Assembly: GCA_002794465.1 (NCBI GenBank)
Contig: MTSL01000167.1
Location: 2,368-38,072 of the forward strand
Direction: 5' to 3'
DNA from: Paramicrosporidium saccamoebae
Taxonomy: Eukaryota > Rozellomycota
DNA: 35,705 nucleotides
A model generated the notes under the pieces. That model had not been told where the DNA came from. It was given only the letters and a program-made list of their open reading frames with translations, and made no database searches. The position numbers and the translations under genes are program-made. How positions within the stretch are numbered: the first letter of the stretch is position 1; every line of letters starts with the position of its first letter. Positions 1-11,286 of this stretch are shown here, in pieces.

Positions 1-1712
1 TCCGTTTGTTCTTTGATGAACTCTGGCGATATTTTTCTAGATGGCAGCAGGACGAATTTATCGGTAGTCTTTCCCGGTAACAGCAAATAATCTATTGAGC
101 TATAAATATTGCCTTGATAACTGATATTACGGCGGTTGATCCTCTTGGGTCTGCTGACAGCAACTCAGCAAGTAGCGGTACAATTCGGGTCGAAGTGTAA
201 AGGAAAAGAGTCGGTCCGCTGACTGGAACGCCTTGAATTGCTTGATGATTCGGGCGGCCGTCTGGTGTCGGAACCATGGCACCAGATCGCACCCTATATC
301 ACAGTTGCCGGGTCGTTCTCTGTTACTCGACAAATCTGATAAATACAGTCCCGTAAACGGAATACAAGGGGTACATGCCACTTCTTGCAACTCCATGGCC
401 TTTCTAATGTTTCGAAAGTTCCGCAGGGGACTAACAAAGACCACAAGATCTTCATACAGTGATCGCTCATATTCATTTAATCTCTTCCATGCCTGGTGCA
501 GTCCCTCCACCGACGGATTCTGCAACGCCAGCATAATCTGCATTACCGAATTAAAGTTGGAGTAGCCAAGACACTTGAGGGTGATCCTAATCAGCTTCTG
601 GATGATGACTGCTTGTTCATTGTGAGAGGGAGCTCGCAAAATTTCACTAATCATCCATTGGCACATTTGGTTGAAATGTTCAATACAACTGTCAATGCTT
701 TGAGCACGATGTGGATAGGAGAGAAGTTCTGTCCAAGAGACAGAGTGGAACCACTTGCTTTCAATGAGACATAAATGTTCCGCCATGATTCCAGTGTACT
801 CCACCGCCAAGCAAGAATGCTTCCCATATTTCGTTGCAAGATCGTCGCACTTGGTCCATTGATATCCCAAGGAAATGCTTCCATCAAACCAGGAAAGCTG
901 TCCGGTATCAATAGAAGGAGACACGGCGGAACTTTCATCGCCAGCAACGACCTCTTCTTCAATATTATCCCCCTTTATCACTTTGCGAATTCTCCTCCCC
1001 AGTTTCTTGAACCAAGAAACGCTCCCTGTAGACTCTGATGAGGAGGACATTGAGCTATTCCCTGCCAAATACGTTCCTCGTAATGGATCACGCGACAACT
1101 CTTCGGGGGCAAGCTCTTCTCGATTCACATATTTCTTCAACTTGTTCAATATTTGTTGATCAGCCAGTGTCAACTCGAGCCGTCTCCCTCTAATCTTCTC
1201 AATGGCATCCAGGATGGGCTGCTTCACGTAATCTTCGCCAAAATCAATTTCATAATAATGGCACAGCCATTGCCGGAGTGTAACAAATGTCCTCAGCTTG
1301 ACATTTTCCTCTTTCTTGTCATATGAGTGCATTAGGCGGAAAGACAGCATCTCAGCAAGATCTACAGGAGCAACAAAGGACCGGAATGCCATGAGAAAAT
1401 TATCCATAAATTCTAAATCTAAACATGAGCTTACAACAGTGACATACCAACAACAGTGGTGAGTCGTTCAACCAGCTTTGCTACTGTTGCTGCAATCAAC
1501 TTTCCGCTGGCATCGAACACTATACATTCTGACGAGTCAGCCTTCTCAAACAGACTCTCCCAATTCTGCATAGCGCTAGGTTGCACCAGTGTCAAGCCCT
1601 CGAAAATCTCCTGCAACACCCCACTCCGTCCCCCCAGAGACTTTTCATCGCCCGAGGAGGAGAACAGAGAGCTCGCGGTGCTGTCGGTGTCTGAATTGTG
1701 TACTCGGAGCAT
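1..1712 (-). CDS. Ras guanine-nucleotide exchange factor (RasGEF/Cdc25-like), 3' end off the window
   Basis: Promotes GDP release from a Ras-family GTPase at membranes. Model: complement(join(<1..99,131..1418,1448..1712)), introns of 31 and 29 nt. The ATG at 1712 opens a 5' exon ending in a LVERLTTVV segment. Splicing joins it to DLEFMDNFLMAFRSF, the hallmark start of the RasGEF N (REM) domain, at about residues 60-170. After a Ser/Lys-rich linker, the catalytic RasGEF domain spans about 265-510, with the conserved CIPFTGLYLSDL motif near 440. The unspliced frame stops at 127 (ending in QPP). A GTAATA...TATAG intron at 100-130 restores an open frame to the window edge (SIDYLLLPGKTTDKF), so the protein probably continues. 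RidA ends only 67 bp upstream. Family is certain; the last intron and C-terminus are inferred. Confidence 0.88.
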
Positions 1713-1766
1713 GGAGGTCCATCCAGGCAGAGGTACTTATTAATGCAGTAAATTAATTATTGTGGC

Positions 1767-1776
1767 TGATTGGTTA
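1767..1776 (-). promoter_or_regulatory. CCAAT-type motif upstream of RasGEF
   Basis: Plus-strand tgattggtta (TAACCAATCA for the minus-strand gene), 55 bp before the RasGEF ATG and just beyond the RidA stop. Confidence 0.4.
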
Positions 1777-1779
1777 GGC

Positions 1780-2319
1780 TTATTCAGTAATCTGGACAAT
1801 CATGTCAATTTCCACCGGCACTATTGGATGAATACCAGTTTTGAAGGGTACCATTGAAGGGGAGGCCGGGTGCACCGACAGCAGTGCGGGCATGGGAGCC
1901 TATTTCACTGCCAAACACCTTGACAAGCAACTCTGATGCTCCGTTAATCACCATTGAATGTTGAGCAAAGGCACCATCAGCGTTCACAAAGCCGTTCAGC
2001 TTGACAATTTTTACAATCTTGTCCAATGAGCCTGCACAATTACAACCCACAGGGATGTACCGATGCAGTCCTTAATGTTCTTTAACATATTGACGGCTAT
2101 CAATTCGGCGACCTTGTTGGCCTCTTCGACACTGAACTGTGCACCCACCTTGCCTTCAAAGAGCGTGCTAGTTCCGGGCTGATACGGCACATGTCCCGCT
2201 GTGTAGAGCATCTTTCCGCATTTTACCACGGGCACATACACTGCCTTTGGGGCTGGCACCATCCACTTGTCTAAATCATAGCCCAGTTCTCTCAGTGTCT
2301 TCTCTGCCTCAACTCTCAT
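1780..2319 (-). CDS. RidA/YjgF/YER057c/UK114 family protein
   Basis: Small trimeric family whose best known members hydrolyse reactive enamine/imine intermediates. Model: complement(join(1780..1820,1852..2031,2061..2319)), 159 aa, introns 31 and 29 nt. Evidence: the spliced junction reads CIGSLDKIVKIVKLNGFVNA, followed by NGASELLVKVFG, HARTAVGAPGLPFN and, after the second intron, VPVEIDMIVQITE, which is the canonical RidA C-terminus. The longer N-terminus (KTLRELGYDL..) and spacing fit the ~150-aa YjgF 'like' subgroup rather than the 128-aa RidA core, so the exact substrate is unknown. Start chosen at the ATG at 2319; an in-frame ATG at 2364 would add 15 residues. It is divergent from alanine aminotransferase with only 64 bp between ATGs, and both act around pyridoxal-phosphate chemistry, so shared regulation is plausible but unproven. 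Confidence 0.88.
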
Positions 2320-2383
2320 ATGAATCTGCCGGACCAGCCTCTTGCTCAGCAATATAGCTCGCATCTCAGGATTAATTGGTCCG

Positions 2384-3936
<1,553 letters not shown>

Positions 3937-4073
3937 ACTTGCAAATGCTAACAATGCAAAGTGGCTGATTCAGAGAGAGGAGTTATTCATATCTACAGAC
4001 TAGGAATAAAGTACCAACTAGAAGAGATGATATATACAGACCAAAGTAATGATGGTGAAATGGTACAGCACTA

Positions 4074-4119
4074 TCATTGTCATTGTCATTATTATTATTA
4101 TTATTATCATCTTCATCAT
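4074..4119 (+). repeat. Microsatellite (tcattg)n/(att)n/(cat)n
   Basis: Tandem tcattg copies run into seven or so att units and then cat units, upstream of the proteasome gene. No other feature is seen in the 3937-4193 gap. Confidence 0.9.
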
Positions 4120-4193
4120 AAGTGGATACCGCTTAACAGGCTCGGCTACAGACCTCACAATAGTGCGAAACGAATAATATATTTATCGGTAGC

Positions 4194-4805
4194 ATGGAGG
4201 CACTCATTGGCATTACCGGTGCAGACTATGTCATTCTTGCAGCTGACCGTAACGCGGCACGCTCCATCGTGGTTATGAAGAGCACTGAGGACAAATTCCG
4301 TTCCTTGGGGCCGTCGGTCGAGTTGGCCTACTGCGGGGAGCCAGGTGACGCGACCAATTTCGCCGAGTATGTGCAGGGCAACGTAAGGCTCTATGCACTG
4401 AAAAATGGGCTGCAGTTGAGCACTTCGGCTACCGCGCATTACACGCGACGTCTCCTGGCTGATTCGTTGCGTAGCAAAGTAAATTTGGAATTAATATTGA
4501 CAGCATAGACTCCATACTCGACGAATGTGCTGTTGGGAGGATGCACCGATGGGCCGCAACTCTTCTGGATTGATCATCTGGCGACCCTCACAGAACTACC
4601 ATTTGCGGCACATGGATATGCGGCATATTTTGTATTGTCACTGATGGATCGTCACTACCGGAAGGGAATGAACTTGGAGGAGGGAATTGCATTGCTAAAG
4701 ATGTGCTTGCAAGAACTAAATACGCGTTTCATTGTCAATTTGCGGGAATTTTCGGTCAAGATTGTGAAGGCGACCGGCATTGAGAATCTTGTAATTTCTC
4801 TGTAA
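4194..4805 (+). CDS. 20S proteasome subunit beta-4 (PSMB2 / Pre1 family)
   Basis: Structural, non-proteolytic beta subunit of the 20S core. Model: join(4194..4478,4509..4805), 193 aa, one 30-nt intron. The protein begins directly with MEALIGITGADYVILAADRN, the beta-4 type N-terminus. It has no propeptide and no catalytic Thr1, as expected for this inactive subunit. Splicing joins RSK to TPYSTNVLLGGCTDGPQLFW, matching the conserved 'TPYxVNLLLAGYD' segment of PSMB2. It ends near TRFIVNLREFSVKIV as in the family. Start is the first ATG and length is normal (about 195-200). An AATAAA lies a few bases after the stop codon. Neighbours show no functional link. Confidence 0.95.
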
Positions 4806-5045
4806 CTTCAATAAACACTGCGTGGGATCCAATCATTATTGCTCCGTGTTCATGCTGTAATGCAGGACGAAATTAGTGTTCAGGTCCATCCTCTAGTTAC
4901 CACACCCACAATTCCCGGCCAATGGAAAACGGATCGCTGTTACCACTCATCGAAATTTTATTTCAACTTGTACAAAATTTGTAAACATTCAATCCTCTCC
5001 TACCCATCGGTACTAAAATCCAAGATATCCAATCAACCTGCCTAT

Positions 5046-6144
5046 TCAAGCCCGCTTAGCGCGTTTAGTCGATTTCTTACCGACAGCAGACTTTTTCGGA
5101 GACGCCTTTTTGGCCGGTGCCTTTTTGGCAGTCTTCTTGACGGGCGATTTCTTTGCGGGAGACTTCTTTGCGGGAGATTTCTTTGTGGGAGATTTCGTTG
5201 CGGGAGATTTCTTTGTGGGAGATTTCTTTGCGGGAGATTTCTTCACCGTCTTCTTTGCTACCTTCTTGGCGGGAGACTTCTTAACAGTCTTCTTGGCAGT
5301 CTTCTTGGTAGTCTTCTTGGCGGGAGACTTCTTGGCAGCCGTGGGGGCAGCAGATGCAGCTTCCGGAGCAGCAGCAGCAGCCTTTGTGGCGACAGTCTTC
5401 TTTGCGGCCTTCTTAGCTCCAGCACGCTTTGTGACGGGCTTCTTAGCTCCGACACGCTTTGTGGCGGTCTTTTTGGCTCCAGAACGCTTTGTGGCAGTCT
5501 TCTTGGCTCCAGCACGCTTTGCGGCCGACTTTTTGGCAGCGGGCCGCTTAGTACCAGCAACCTTGGCGGGTTCAGCTGCTACTGCCGGAGTAGCGGATGC
5601 AGCGGGAGAGGCCTCCTTGACGGCAGTCCTCTTCTGAGGCGCCGCCTTTTTCTTGGGCGAAGCCTTTCGCTTAGGTGAAGCAGCCTTCCGCTTTGGGGAC
5701 GCGGCCTTCTTGGGCGACGCAGCCTTTGTGGGGGAAGCGGCCTTCTTGGGCGATTTCTTTGGAGATTTCTTGGGGGATTTCTTGGGAGATTTCTTTGGGG
5801 ATTTCTTGGGAGATTTCTTGGGGGACTTCTTGGGAGAAGCGGCCTTCTTGGGTGAGACAGCCTTCTTGGTGGGTGTCATGGGAACACCAGCAGCACCAAG
5901 AGAAAAGCGACTCTTGTTGTTGAGCAACTCGCCGTCCTTTACGGCGGCCTTGATCTCCTGATGGACAACGGCGACATTGACCTTTCCGTAATTGTCCTGC
6001 AGATAGCGGGCAATGGAAGTGGCAGTGGAGCCGCCCTTTTCGCGCAGCTCCTCCACGGCCTTGGTGACCATTTCACGGTAGGGCGAGCCCATCGATTTGC
6101 GCGGTGACGTCTACAATGTCAGCGATGGATGCGGTGCTTACCAT
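5046..6144 (-). CDS. Linker histone H1 with long SPKK/AAKK tail
   Basis: Binds linker DNA and compacts chromatin. Model: complement(join(5046..6110,6142..6144)), 355 aa. The first coding exon is only the ATG (6142-6144). A 31-nt intron follows, then TSPRKSMGSPYREMVTKAVE. An internal ATG at 6092 would also work without the intron, but would lose the first eight residues. The globular H15 winged helix is at about residues 10-75 (MVTKAVEELREKGGSTATSI.., ending KSRFSLG). The tail is almost entirely Lys/Ala/Ser/Pro, with a block of KSPKK units, a KRAGAKK/KRSGAKK block, and a final KSPAKK/KSPTKK block. SPKK motifs are typical DNA minor-groove binders and CDK targets. An inverted CCAAT and GC-rich box lie about 50-70 bp upstream. 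Confidence 0.93.
5135..5250 (-). repeat. 15-bp coding repeat in histone H1 tail
   Basis: Imperfect 15-bp units (gggagatttctttgc on the plus strand) encode KSPAK/KSPTK pentapeptides near the H1 C-terminus. Confidence 0.88.
5750..5835 (-). repeat. 12-bp coding repeat in histone H1 tail
   Basis: About seven 12-bp units (gatttcttggga on the plus strand) encode tandem KSPK, giving a run of SPKK DNA-binding motifs just after the globular domain. Confidence 0.88.
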
Positions 6145-6190
6145 TGGTGTGTGTGTTGTGCAACCCGCCAATGCCCCTTTTTATCCTTTG

Positions 6191-6199
6191 TGATTGGAT
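6191..6199 (-). promoter_or_regulatory. CCAAT box next to GC-rich element, histone H1 promoter
   Basis: Reads ATCCAATCA on the H1 strand, 47 bp upstream of the H1 ATG, beside plus-strand gggcggggt. Confidence 0.45.
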
Positions 6200-6236
6200 G
6201 GGGCGGGGTAAACAAATTTTGCCCGCCAAATTTGGG

Positions 6237-6242
6237 TTTATT
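6237..6242 (-). promoter_or_regulatory. Poly(A) signal AATAAA overlapping the adenylate kinase stop codon
   Basis: The minus strand reads CAATAAACC; TAA is the stop. Confidence 0.55.
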
Positions 6243-6979
6243 GAGGTTGTCGTGTTTTGCTAAGTAGTCGGGTGTGCAATTGGGCATAGATGGTGGCTGA
6301 ATCAAGACCAGCAGCGACAAATAGAATGCCCTTGCGCTCATAATGCCGCTGCAGAGCGTCCCGATGCATAGCGTAGTTGTTATATCGTTTGTCAAAACAA
6401 TCCTACAGGAATTAGTATAGCAGAAAAAGCACCATGTCATCATCGTGACGACGAACCAAAGGCTCACCGGTAAGGTCGTCAAGACCAGAGTGACGGGGCG
6501 GATTAAAGGAGCGACTGTAAATGCGTCCGCTGGGGACATGCACCCAACGGTCCATGATGCGGGACTGGAGGACGGGACGTGGCACGTCGAGCAGACAGAC
6601 GAGATGAGGCTGAATTTCGTGTGCATCCAGCAGTTGGGCTTGTCGCAGAGTGCGAGGAAAACCGTCAATTATCCAGCCCGATTCGGCCGGGTCTGACAGG
6701 GCATTAAAGAGAATGTCAGTAATGCGTTCATCCTCCATAAGCTCTACACTTATTATTCGTGGAGAGTGGGTACCGCCCGAAGCCAGGAAACGACGCATCT
6801 CCTCTCCCAGACTATCCTCTCGTTGGGCAAGTCGTTGGAGAATGGCGCCGGTGGAGACGAGTTGTAGTGGACCAAAGTCGCGTTGTATCCATTTAGCTAT
6901 GGTGCCCTTTCCGCATGCCTAACCATGAGTAAGGACTCAATGGTACGGGTGGTCCGATTAATACAAGTCGTAATGGCAT
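6238..6979 (-). CDS. Adenylate kinase, AK3/Adk2 type (GTP:AMP phosphotransferase)
   Basis: Transfers phosphate between a nucleoside triphosphate and AMP; AK3/Adk2 proteins usually act in the mitochondrial matrix. Model: complement(join(6238..6402,6433..6918,6947..6979)), 227 aa, introns 30 and 28 nt. Exon 1 encodes MPLRLVLIGPP, and splicing completes the P-loop GPPACGKGT (residues 9-17, Lys15). Next come the AMP-binding segment (LVSTGAILQR), the signature WIIDGFPRTLRQAQLL, and a zinc-free LID domain (VPSGRIY..FNPP..DDLTGEPLVRR) that marks the AK3/4 rather than AK1 type. The last exon restores DKRYNNYAMHRDALQRHY, the usual C-terminal helix. The 30-nt intron contains a perfect TACTAAT branch site. 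The AATAAA hexamer overlaps the stop codon. Confidence 0.93.
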
Positions 6980-7175
6980 GCCATCATCCCTGGGAATGTC
7001 CATCATAGATTCGTACGACTGCAACATCAGGAAGCAATCCAAAGACAGGGAGTGATCCGAGGAGCAATCTAATTGTCAGATTTCGACGAAATCTCGTTAT
7101 ATTATATTGTTGGAACCAATGTAGACTGGCATTCCGTATTTGGAAGATTTACCCCATATGAGGCCGGGTCCGTGA

Positions 7176-7185
7176 TGATTGGCTG
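7176..7185 (+). promoter_or_regulatory. Inverted CCAAT motif TGATTGGCTG immediately before SNW1
   Basis: The motif ends 6 nt before the ATG at 7192. The same ten bases recur at 23278, and nine of them at 19396. Confidence 0.4.
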
Positions 7186-7191
7186 TTGGGA

Positions 7192-8653
7192 ATGTCTGGA
7201 CTGGCAAGGTAAATGCTCGTTGGTCGACTAACCTTATTGTAGTTTGCTACCCAAACCCAAGAATGCTACTATGAGTAGTGTTGAATCTAAAGTTGATGCA
7301 GCAAGTATAGAGACGAGCGGTGAAAAACTGACAGTGACGAGTGGTGAAAAACTGACAGAGACGAGTGGTGAGAAACTGGCAGAGACGACGCTTTGTGGAA
7401 ATGTCACAGTCCAACCGACCAAATACGATCAAATAGCGCACATAGGACATGGACCGGACCGTTTAGTGCAGACACAACTTTCCGACCTTAAGCCAAAATA
7501 TCTTTCAGAGGAGGCGTTGCTACGACCAACACCAGAACAGATAGCCGAAGAGACAGAATCAGCTCGTCAGGCGCTCCAGCTGCTTGTCCGCGAAAAGACG
7601 GCCCGTACACAGCCCAAAAGCTTTTCGGCAGGACGGGACACGGAAATGCTGCGGTATACGGGAAAGACGGGAACAGAGCGGATGGTGAAAATGGTCGAAA
7701 TGCCTGTGGACCCACTGCAACCGCCAAAGTTCCACCATAAAAGGATTCCACGAGCACCGCCCTCCCCACCAGCACCACGACTGCATAGTCCGCCACGAAA
7801 GGTGACGACAGAGGAGCAACGCGCATGGCATGTGCCGCCCTGTATTTCCAGTTGGAAGAATCCAAAGGGTTACACTGTGCCCCTCGATAAACGACTGGCG
7901 GCTGATGGACGCGGGTTGGAGGAAAAAACTATCAACAGCAGAGTCAGTGACCTGGCAGAGGCGCTCTTTTTAGCAGAAAAACACAATAGAGAAGAGGTGG
8001 AGATGCGATCCGTGGTGGAACGCAAAGTACAGCAACAGGAAGCCCGGAAACGGGATGACCAATTGCGATTACTTGCAGAAAAGGCGCGGGAGGAAGCCCG
8101 TAGTCTGGCCGAGGACATTGAACGTGCTGCCCGTCATGAGGAAACGCTGTTGGGTGGAGAGGTCAACACGGGACTCGGTCTTACTGTCCGTGAACGCGAA
8201 CAAATCCGAAAAGATCGTCTCTATGACCGCGAACGGGAAATGCGTCTTTCCCGTCTCCCCCCTGAACAACGAGCCCGATTGGCCGATCGTGACATTTCCG
8301 AACGAATTGCTCTGGGTACCGTTCAACCCGAAAAGGAGACGCTCTTTGATCAACGTCTCTTTGATCAGTCGTCCGGTGTGGGAGCGGGGATGGGCGGCGG
8401 AGAGGACGAATTGTATAATCTGTACGACCGTCCCTTATTTGCGGGCAGCGCAATGCACATGATCTATAAACCGCACTCCCAACCAACTCGAGCAGAAAAG
8501 GCATTCAGTGGTACTGAAGGTGTGGCGGTACGCGAGGGACCTGTTCAGTTTGAAAAGGCTCCAGAAAAGGTCCCTGAACAGACGGCTGATCCGTTTGGAG
8601 TTGAACAGTTCTTGTCAGAGGCCAAGCGTGGAAAGCGTGCCAAGAATGAATAG
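7192..8653 (+). CDS. Splicing factor SNW1/SKIP (Prp45 family) with shortened N-terminus
   Basis: Component of activated spliceosomes (Prp19-related/B-act complexes). Model: join(7192..7208,7243..8653), 475 aa. A 17-nt first exon plus a 34-nt intron (branch-like GACTAAC) gives MSGLASLLPKPKN, a typical fungal Prp45 start. The SKIP/SNW domain runs from about residue 80 (KYDQIAHIGHGPDRL) to 300, with VKMVEMPVDPLQPPKF, IPRAPPSPPAP and KGYTVPLDKRLAADGRGL. A charged coiled-coil region follows, then the conserved tail DPFGVEQFLSEAKRGK. Two oddities are visible. The conserved block containing DFGDGGAFPEIHVAQYP is absent; three 8-residue repeats (ETSGEKLT-like) sit there instead. The eponymous S-N-W reads S-S-W (CISSWKNPKG). 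A CCAAT-type motif ends 6 nt before the ATG. Confidence 0.94.
7310..7381 (+). repeat. 24-bp tandem repeat, 3 copies, inside SNW1
   Basis: Three near-identical 24-bp units (gagacgagcggtgaaaaact... type) translate to ETSGEKLT, VTSGEKLT and ETSGEKLA. They lie in frame, exactly where the conserved N-terminal SKIP block is missing. Confidence 0.9.
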
Positions 8654-8740
8654 TCATTGGGAATGGTGTAGTTGTGATCTACTAGAGTCATATTCTATTT
8701 GTGAGGTTATTAAAATGTTATTAAGATGTTGTTATAAGTC

Positions 8741-8791
8741 ATTACACACCGTTGCATACCGTTATACACCGTTACATACCGCTACATACTG
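8741..8791 (+). repeat. Degenerate 10-bp tandem repeat in SNW1/GBE intergenic region
   Basis: Five decanucleotide units of the form gttRcaYacc (attacacacc, gttgcatacc, gttatacacc, gttacatacc, gctacatact) lie between two convergent genes. The 8654-8869 gap otherwise shows nothing recognisable. Confidence 0.75.
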
Positions 8792-8869
8792 TTTATTCAA
8801 GTCATTACATGGCAATCAGACTCGGTATATTGCTACTCAATTCACCATTACAATCCATTGTTACATGGC

Positions 8870-11212
8870 TCACTTGGCTGAGGTGAGACCAGGATGTAGT
8901 AAGACTCCTTGTGGCGCCAGCACTAACACAGTACGACATGGAATGTACACTTGCAAATGATGGCTACGATGACACCATTCCCCCTGACGGGTATGGAACA
9001 CCGAGACACTCTCCATAACCCGTCCATGGCCTCCAAAGTATTCAGCATCACTGTTCAACACAATCCGGTACTCCCCAGGGCAATTCACTCCGACAGTGTA
9101 ATCAACAAAGCTCTTGTCGGGATGCAGATTGATCACAAATAACAATGTACCCCGTTCAAAGACAACTACCTTGTCCGTCTCGTGTTTAAGACTCACATAG
9201 GCTGCCGGTGTGGCTAGCAGATGATGTTGAATGTCCAACTGCATTAGACAGCGATCAAAGCGTTCGAGATGACGATATCGCAGCAACGGATCATCCGCCA
9301 GATGGTACTGTCGACGTGCGTAATGGTAGCTAAAGTTGTTTCCATGGCGAGGAAAGTCTAGCCATTCCGGATGGCCAAACTCATTGCCCATAAAGGTCAG
9401 ATACGCCTCGCCGCCCAATGCAAACGACAACAAACGGATCAACTTGTGCAAGGCAATTCCGCGGTCAATGGTGGGAGTTAGGACCGTCATATCAGACATG
9501 TGTGTGTACATTTCCTGATCCATCAGCCAAAAGGCCAACGTCTTGTCGCCTACCAAGGCCTGATCGTGACTCTCGGCGTAGGAGATGGTCCGTTCCTTCC
9601 AACGACGGTTTGTAAGGGTGTGTACTATCCGGCCCAAATCCCAATCTTCATCGCGTGTCTCCTTTAGCAGCTTAATCCACATGTCAGGGATTGCCATTCC
9701 CAGCCGATAATCAAAGCCCACGCCACCCTCCTCCACAGGACGACACAGCAACGGCATCCCCGACACATCCTCTGCTACTGTCACCATCTTTCCTGGATAC
9801 AACAAATGCAGCATGTAATTGGCCTACACATCAATACAAATCCTCTCCTACCAATTGCAGATAAACCAATGCCTCTCCATCCACTGTCGCTCCAAAGTAT
9901 TCGTGGTAATCGCCACTGAATCCATATGCAATGCCGTGATGACGATATAACATGGAGGTGACGCCATCAAAGCGGAAGCCGTCGAAACGATACTCTTCGA
10001 TCCAAAAACGCAAATTGCTCAGTAGGAAGCGCAACACTTCGCGATTTCCATAATTGAACAGTCGACTGTCCCACAAATCATGACGGCCCCTCCCGCCCTC
10101 GTGGAAATAGCAATGGTCCGTCCCATCAAACTCATTCAGTCCGTCCAATGTGTTCTTGCAGGCGTGAGAATGAACAATGTCCAGTAGCACAGAGATGCCC
10201 AACCCATGCGCCGTGTCCACGAGATGCTTCAGATCCTCTGGGGTTCCATAGCGACTGGAGGCGGAGAAGAAGCTGGTTACTTGGTATCCAAAGCTACCAT
10301 AATAGGCATGCTCCATAATGGCCATCAGTTGGATGCTGTTGTAACCCAGTGCATGGACTCTGGGCAGAATGGTGTCGGCATATTCGCGATAAGTGGCGAC
10401 TTTGGCCTCGTTGGTACAAATGCCCACATGCGATTCATAGATGCGGAGGGTGTTAGGGGCAGTCAGACGATCGTGTTTCCAGACAAATGGGTTGGGGGGA
10501 TCCCAGAACACCCCCTCATACAAATCCTGCGATCTCTTTTGTTCCGCTCGTGTAATCCACGCTGGAATCCGATCGATCCGACGTCCGTTGCTGTCGACCA
10601 TGGAAATCTTGACTCGACTTCCATGCGCAATGGGCAAGGAGCCGTCCGTTCGGCGTGGTAGCACAATCTCCCATACTCCCCATTCATCGCGTTTCATGGG
10701 ATGGCTGCGTCCATTCCATTCATCTAAGAATAAGCCAGGCTGCATGAATTCTACTGAAATCTCCAAAGAAATAGGCTTCGGTGGCACCGGGCGCCCATTC
10801 CCGATACACAATGCCCTCAGTAGTCACATTAATGCCCAATCGATTGTATCCACGAGAGAATGCATCCAAACTGCCTTCACTCTCTACGATACTGTTCAGC
10901 GTATCCAAGAAATACTCATATCAACATCATTTACAACACTGACCCCGTGTACCTTGCCTCAATGGCGGGTCGGAAATGCGTCAGATAATGGTCCAATGCC
11001 ACCGACTTGTCCACGGCCAACTTTGCCGTCAGCAAACCTGCTCGTGGGTCTGATACAGGTGAGTCTAAAACTGACGTCTTCCCCTCACCTGTATCTCTCA
11101 TCTTCCCCTCGACTGTATCTCTCACTCCCCCCTCAGCCGCATCTCTCGTTTTCCCTGCTCCCGTATCAGCGCTTGGCCTGATACAGTCCTCCCATTCCAC
11201 CTCAATCGTCAT
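8870..11212 (-). CDS. 1,4-alpha-glucan (glycogen) branching enzyme
   Basis: GH13 enzyme that makes alpha-1,6 branches in glycogen in the cytosol. Model: complement(join(8870..9823,9852..10723,10755..10914,10940..11212)), 752 aa. Domains: N-terminal extension, CBM48 ([20 protein letters not shown]), the GH13 barrel, and a C-terminal beta-domain. Catalytic motifs: FRFDGVTSM (nucleophile Asp), AEDVSGMP (acid/base Glu) and [13 protein letters not shown] (transition-state His-Asp). Introns of 28 and 31 nt rebuild VYLQ|LANYML and [13 protein letters not shown] exactly. The most upstream intron is uncertain: 25 nt with a GAG acceptor is the only GT-AG choice I found that keeps EARY and [14 protein letters not shown] in frame. 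The N-terminus (about residues 13-45) contains a low-complexity DTGEGK-like repeat. It is head to head with the debranching enzyme. Confidence 0.93.
11078..11173 (-). repeat. 24-bp degenerate repeat in the branching-enzyme N-terminus
   Basis: About four 24-bp units encode RDTGEGKx/[16 protein letters not shown]-like octapeptides ahead of the first conserved branching-enzyme residues. The unit length equals that of the SNW1 repeat (also E-G/S-G-E-K flavoured), but I see no proof of common origin. Confidence 0.75.
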
Positions 11213-11286
11213 GCCCTATGCCCCGTCAATGGGACATATTTAATCTAATGATTCCCGATTAGGAAAGTGGCAAATCTTACAAAACA
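11213..11286. promoter_or_regulatory. 74-bp bidirectional promoter between glycogen branching and debranching enzymes
   Basis: The two ATGs (11212 minus, 11287 plus) are separated by 74 bp, so any promoter elements and both 5' UTRs must be shared or very short. This arrangement suggests co-regulation of glycogen branching and debranching. No classic TATA or CCAAT box is obvious; an atatttaatc stretch lies near 11235. Confidence 0.5.

Noticed and set aside
4839-5678. Plus-strand 279-aa open frame rich in FLCGR repeats
   Set aside because: It is the antisense of the histone H1 tail; the minus strand has the H15 domain and SPKK repeats.
8741-8791. CRISPR-like array
   Set aside because: The 10-bp units have no spacers; they are simple tandem repeats in a eukaryotic intergenic gap.
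10760-10888. Alternative branching-enzyme start (ATGA|32-nt intron|AGAGTG giving [10 protein letters not shown])
   Set aside because: It would discard the conserved [11 protein letters not shown] and the upstream [16 protein letters not shown] segments, which look like real branching-enzyme sequence.
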